Origin: CAVREM01 sp963728825
Lineage (GTDB): Bacteria; Acidobacteriota; Vicinamibacteria; Vicinamibacterales; CAVVIG01
Direction: 5' to 3'
DNA length: 64,000 nucleotides
Assembly: GCA_963728825.1 (NCBI GenBank)
Contig: CAVSLA010000004.1
Coordinates: 1,550,001 to 1,614,000 of the forward strand
Of the stretch, positions 61,179 through 64,000 are shown one piece after another. The notes under the pieces were generated by a model. That model was not told the origin of the DNA. It saw only the letters and a list, made by a program, of their open reading frames with translations, and ran no database searches. A program made the position numbers and the translations under genes. Within the stretch, counting starts at the first letter, position 1. The number at the start of each line of letters is the position of its first letter.

Positions 61179-62782
61179 GCACCATCAAGATAGTCGTCTC
61201 AGACGACCTGCCGGCTTCAGCCTTGGAGCTTCTCCGCGCCGAGGCGGGCTGGCAGGTGGACGCGAAGAGCGGCCGTCCGCCGGCCGAGCTGGCGGCCGCG
61301 CTGGTCGATGCCGATGCCCTGCTCGTCCGCAGCGCCACGAAGGTGACGGCGGACGTGCTGGCAGCCGCGCCGAAACTGCGGATCGTCGCGCGCGCCGGCA
61401 CCGGCGTCGACAACGTGGATGTCGCAGCGGCCAGCAGCCGCGGCATTCTCGTCGTCAACGCCCCGGGGGCTAACAGCATCAGCGTTGCCGAGCATGCCTG
61501 CGCCTTGATGCTGGCGCTCGCGCGCGGAATCCCGGCCGCCGACCGCGCGATGAAAGACGCCAAGTGGGAGAAGAAGCGGTTTCTGGGAACCGAGCTCCGG
61601 GGAAAGACGCTCGGCATTGCGGGCCTCGGGCGGATCGGCCAGGAGGTGGCCCAGCGCGCGCGGGCGTTTGGCATGCGGGTCGTGGCCCACGATCCGTTCA
61701 TTTCGCGTGATATCGCCGACGGGATGGGCGTCGAGCTGCTCTCGCTCGACGAGGTGTTCGCGACCGCCGATTTCCTGACGCTCCACCTGCCTTCGACTCC
61801 CGAGACGCGGCATCTGCTGAATGCCGAACGATTCGCCCGGATGAAGCCCGGCGTCCGAATCATCAACACGGCGCGCGGCGAGCTGATCGACGAACTGGCA
61901 CTGAAAGACGCCATCGACCGCCGAATCGTCGCCGGCGCCGGCCTTGACGTGTTCGAGAAGGAACCGCCGGGCGACTGGGTCCTGGCCGGGATGCCACAGG
62001 TCATCGCCACGCCGCACATCGCTGCGTCGACAGAGGAAGCCCAGGAGCTCGTCGGCCTCGACACCGCCGCAGCCGTCCGCGATTTCCTGCGTGACGGCGT
62101 CGTGCGCAATGCCGTGAACTTTCCATCCGTGCATCCCGACGAGCTGCAGCGCCTGCAGCCCTGGATCCGGCTGGCCGATCACCTGGCGACCCTGGTGACC
62201 CAGATGGGGCCGGCGCGGATCGAGGCGCTGGGTCTTCGTTATTACGGCGCGCTCGCCGAAAGCCGGGGGGCGGAGGTGCTCGCCTCGAGCGCCGCCGCTG
62301 GGGTGTTGAGGCCCATCCTGTCGGGCGGCGTGTCGATGGTGAACGCGCGGGCGGCCGCACGGGAGCGCGGCATCGAGATTATCGAGTCACGCAGCTCGCG
62401 GACGCGCGACTTCACGAGCCTGGTGTCGGTGAAGCTGCACACCGGCAGCGGCGAGCGCTGGGCCGAAGGCACCGTGTTCGAACCGAACAGCCCCAGGCTC
62501 GTCTCGATTGACGGAATCAGCGTCGAGGCGCCGCTGGCCGGCGGTACGCTGCTGGTGATCTCGAACGAGGATCAACCGGGCGTCATCGGCGAGGTGGGCA
62601 CGATTCTGGGCCGCCACCACATCAACATCGCGAGTTTTGCGCTGGGCCGTAACGACACCGGCGCCGTCGGCATCGTCGGTTTGGACGAATCGAGCACGCC
62701 GGATGCGCTCGACGCGGCCGCCGACGCGATCCGCCGCGTACCTGCGATTCGCGACGCGTGGATTGTCAGATTAGGCGGATGA
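61121..62782 (+). CDS. serA: D-3-phosphoglycerate dehydrogenase
   Basis: A serine biosynthesis enzyme. The family start would be at IKIVVSDDLPASALELLR, coded ATC AAG at 61184, 5 bases after the cytochrome c stop. The only canonical in-frame start is ATG at 61121, inside the cytochrome gene, adding 21 odd residues. NAD motif GLGRIGQEVAQRARAFG, catalytic residues in TARGELIDE and HIAASTEEAQ, then an ASB domain and a C-terminal ACT domain (NEDQPGVIGEVGTILGRHHI). From the ATC start it would be 532 residues, matching the family. Confidence 0.93.
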   Translation: MEPSELRSQPRAKNHQVALSTIKIVVSDDLPASALELLRAEAGWQVDAKSGRPPAELAAALVDADALLVRSATKVTADVLAAAPKLRIVARAGTGVDNVDVAAASSRGILVVNAPGANSISVAEHACALMLALARGIPAADRAMKDAKWEKKRFLGTELRGKTLGIAGLGRIGQEVAQRARAFGMRVVAHDPFISRDIADGMGVELLSLDEVFATADFLTLHLPSTPETRHLLNAERFARMKPGVRIINTARGELIDELALKDAIDRRIVAGAGLDVFEKEPPGDWVLAGMPQVIATPHIAASTEEAQELVGLDTAAAVRDFLRDGVVRNAVNFPSVHPDELQRLQPWIRLADHLATLVTQMGPARIEALGLRYYGALAESRGAEVLASSAAAGVLRPILSGGVSMVNARAAARERGIEIIESRSSRTRDFTSLVSVKLHTGSGERWAEGTVFEPNSPRLVSIDGISVEAPLAGGTLLVISNEDQPGVIGEVGTILGRHHINIASFALGRNDTGAVGIVGLDESSTPDALDAAADAIRRVPAIRDAWIVRLGG

Positions 62783-62787
62783 GACGC

Positions 62788-62812
62788 GGCGGACCTGAGA
62801 GGTCCGCCCTAC
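62788..62812 (-). repeat. REP-like palindrome with GTAGG head (first of a pair)
   Basis: On the minus strand: GTAGGGCGGACCTCTCAGGTCCGCC. The head and an eight-pair GC stem match the element at 29148-29172. It faces the next palindrome in inverted orientation, as in a BIME. Confidence 0.7.
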
Positions 62813-62822
62813 CTACTTGTAC

Positions 62823-62847
62823 GTAGGCCGGGCCTGTTAGGCCCGGC
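62823..62847 (+). repeat. REP-like palindrome with GTAGG head (second of a pair)
   Basis: GTAGGCCGGGCCTGTTAGGCCCGGC: GTAGG head and a stem GCCGGGCCT/AGGCCCGGC. With 62788-62812 it forms an inverted pair between serA and the lipid kinase gene. The convergent ends could also act as a two-way terminator. Confidence 0.7.
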
Positions 62848-62855
62848 TGTCCATG

Positions 62856-63728
62856 TCAGACGCAGACCCTGAGCGCTCCGGCGAGCACTCTCGCCTCGAG
62901 AGTTGTGCCGCCTTCCACCGGCTCACCATCGACGTGGAACGTCATCGGCTGCTCGCTGTCGATTCGCACGCGCTCGATCTGTTGCACGGAGAGACCGCGC
63001 ACCGCTTCGATGCCGCCGGCGAACAGACGCGGCATCGCGCAGATCGTTGCGAAACGCGACACTTCCTCATAGATGACCAGATCGAGACGGCCATCGTCGA
63101 GGCGCGCCGACGGCGCAATGCGCGCGCCGTTGCCGAATTGCGGAGAGTTCGCCAGCGCGACCAGAAGGGCGCGATGGAGAATCGATTCCCGTCCGCACTC
63201 GATGCGATAGCTGCCCGGCCGGTAGGTCAGCAGCTCGCGCGCCGAGAGGCGCACGTAGCTGGCCAGCCCGCGTTTGCTGGTTCGATCGAATCGCGATGCG
63301 ACGTGCGCGTCGAAACCGATGCCAGCCATGTTGAAGAACGGTCGGCCGCCGAGCTCACCGGCGTCGATCGTCCGGGGCGTGCCGTTGAGGGTGATGGCGA
63401 TTGCCCGCTCCGGATCCAGCGGCAGGCCGAGCTCACGCGCCAGGCCGTTGCCTGAACCAGCCGGGATCATCCCCAGTGGAATGGTGCCGCCGATCAGAAC
63501 GGAACCCGCCTCGTTCACCGTGCCGTCACCGCCCCACACGATGACCAGCCGCGACCCCGCCGCAACGGCCGCCGCGGCGAGCTCCCGCACGTGCCCGCGC
63601 CGCTCGGAAACGACGATGACCGCCTTTTCGTCGTGTGACGCGAGGATGCGGCGGGCGATCTCGACTCGCTGCGCCGCTCCGGGCCGGCGCGCGCCGCCGG
63701 AAATCGGGTTGATGATGAGAGTGACCAC
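62856..63728 (-). CDS. Diacylglycerol/lipid kinase family protein (YegS-like)
   Basis: A 290-residue lipid kinase-type protein. N-terminal nucleotide and magnesium motifs: NPISGGARR, WGGDGTVNEAGSVL and PAGSGNGLARELGLP; the C-terminal domain ends with MTFHVDGEPV. It phosphorylates a diacylglycerol-like or sphingoid lipid in the cytoplasm at the membrane; the substrate is not determined. It starts with GTG. It is convergent with serA. Confidence 0.92.
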   Translation of the reverse strand: MVTLIINPISGGARRPGAAQRVEIARRILASHDEKAVIVVSERRGHVRELAAAAVAAGSRLVIVWGGDGTVNEAGSVLIGGTIPLGMIPAGSGNGLARELGLPLDPERAIAITLNGTPRTIDAGELGGRPFFNMAGIGFDAHVASRFDRTSKRGLASYVRLSARELLTYRPGSYRIECGRESILHRALLVALANSPQFGNGARIAPSARLDDGRLDLVIYEEVSRFATICAMPRLFAGGIEAVRGLSVQQIERVRIDSEQPMTFHVDGEPVEGGTTLEARVLAGALRVCV

Positions 63729-63750
63729 TGGGGGAAGAATGACAATGCGA

Positions 63751-63824
63751 AATTAGGAATTGGGAATTAGGAATTAGGAATGATCAACCCGGAATTCCTA
63801 ATTCCCCATTCCCAATTCCTAATT
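63751..63824. repeat. Word-repeat hairpin (AATTAGGAATT type)
   Basis: Copies of AATTAGGAATTGGG on the left arm and AATTCCTAATTCCC on the right. A 17-bp perfect inverted repeat AATTAGGAATTGGGAAT (63751-63767) pairs with 63808-63824. It lies between the lipid kinase gene and the next gene's stop. Confidence 0.8.
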
Positions 63825-63834
63825 ACAGATTTCT

Positions 63835-64000
63835 TTACGGCTGAAGCCTGAGGGTGACCGGGGTGCCGTCAGAGATCGCTGTCAAATCGACGCCATCAGC
63901 GCCGACGCGGACGACGCGATATCGTGATGCGAGCGTCTCCCCTTCCTTCACCAGAAACACGTCGCCGAAACCGGAAATGATTGCGGTCCGGACGATGTCG
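63835..64000 (-). CDS. C-terminal end of an unidentified protein, 5' end outside window
   Basis: An open frame from the right edge to a TAA at 63835-63837 encodes 54 residues, including GDVFLVKEGETLASRYRV and DLTAISDGTPVTLRL. It looks like the beta-rich C-terminal domain of a secretion or pilus-associated protein (PilP-like), but this is only a resemblance. It is followed by a word-repeat hairpin. Confidence 0.55.
   Translation of the reverse strand, partial: DIVRTAIISGFGDVFLVKEGETLASRYRVVRVGADGVDLTAISDGTPVTLRLQP

Overview
The window is about 64 kb of high-GC bacterial chromosome, densely packed, with no rRNA, tRNA, CRISPR array or complete transposon that I could see and no gene-free stretch longer than 300 bases. 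A MacB/FtsX-type orphan permease at the left edge, an MlaFED-type lipid transport operon, a menaquinone-type sdhCAB, a ferredoxin-dependent 2-oxoacid oxidoreductase and the general gene style suggest an Acidobacteriota relative (Vicinamibacteria-like). That placement is inference; no marker here settles it.

Layout. 0-8 kb: an ADOP permease fragment (+), a secreted hypothetical, then a minus-strand run uvrB > mlaE > mlaF > mlaD > YtxH > DUF948-like. 8-12 kb: a TrkA-N/DHH fusion, a secreted small protein and an M43-type secreted metalloprotease. 12-20 kb: greA > patatin-like > trans-sulfuration enzyme as an overlapping minus-strand operon, an rRNA/tRNA methyltransferase, an NAD-binding protein, rarA, a DUF885 lipoprotein, mscL with a zinc ribbon and a trypsin-like protease. 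20-33 kb: ppdK > corA > mutL > tiny membrane protein, then phoH > ybeY > corC-like > era > recO > glyQ > glyS. 33-37 kb: hisS > aspS and a gamma-carbonic anhydrase. 37-45 kb: an alternative complex III operon (HEAT protein, Rieske, split cytochrome b, octaheme cytochrome c) behind dcd. 45-60.5 kb: a TCA-cycle supercluster (ndk, korAB, sucCD, sdhCAB, mdh, icd) interrupted by a cyclase, an aromatic amino acid decarboxylase and a cupin. 60.5-64 kb: cytochrome c, serA, a lipid kinase and the 3' end of one more gene.

Metabolically the right half reads as a respiratory core. KorAB, SucCD, SdhCAB, Mdh and Icd make a nearly contiguous TCA arm that feeds quinol to the Rieske/b/octaheme complex, and a small cytochrome c could act downstream.

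Three things go beyond routine annotation. (1) Several intergenic spots carry AT-rich hairpins built from short degenerate words (13-17 bp perfect inverted repeats surrounded by tandem copies of the word). One pair flanks a four-helix-bundle (S23/IVP-like) gene, giving an intergenic cassette that looks like the intervening sequences of 23S rRNA. (2) Short palindromes headed by GTAGG resemble REP elements. (3) Three conserved genes (phoH, the C-terminal cytochrome b gene, korA) each carry one apparent single-base indel, which most likely reflects sequence error in a draft or metagenomic assembly. Two genes (phoH, serA) appear to have ATC where the family start codon is expected.
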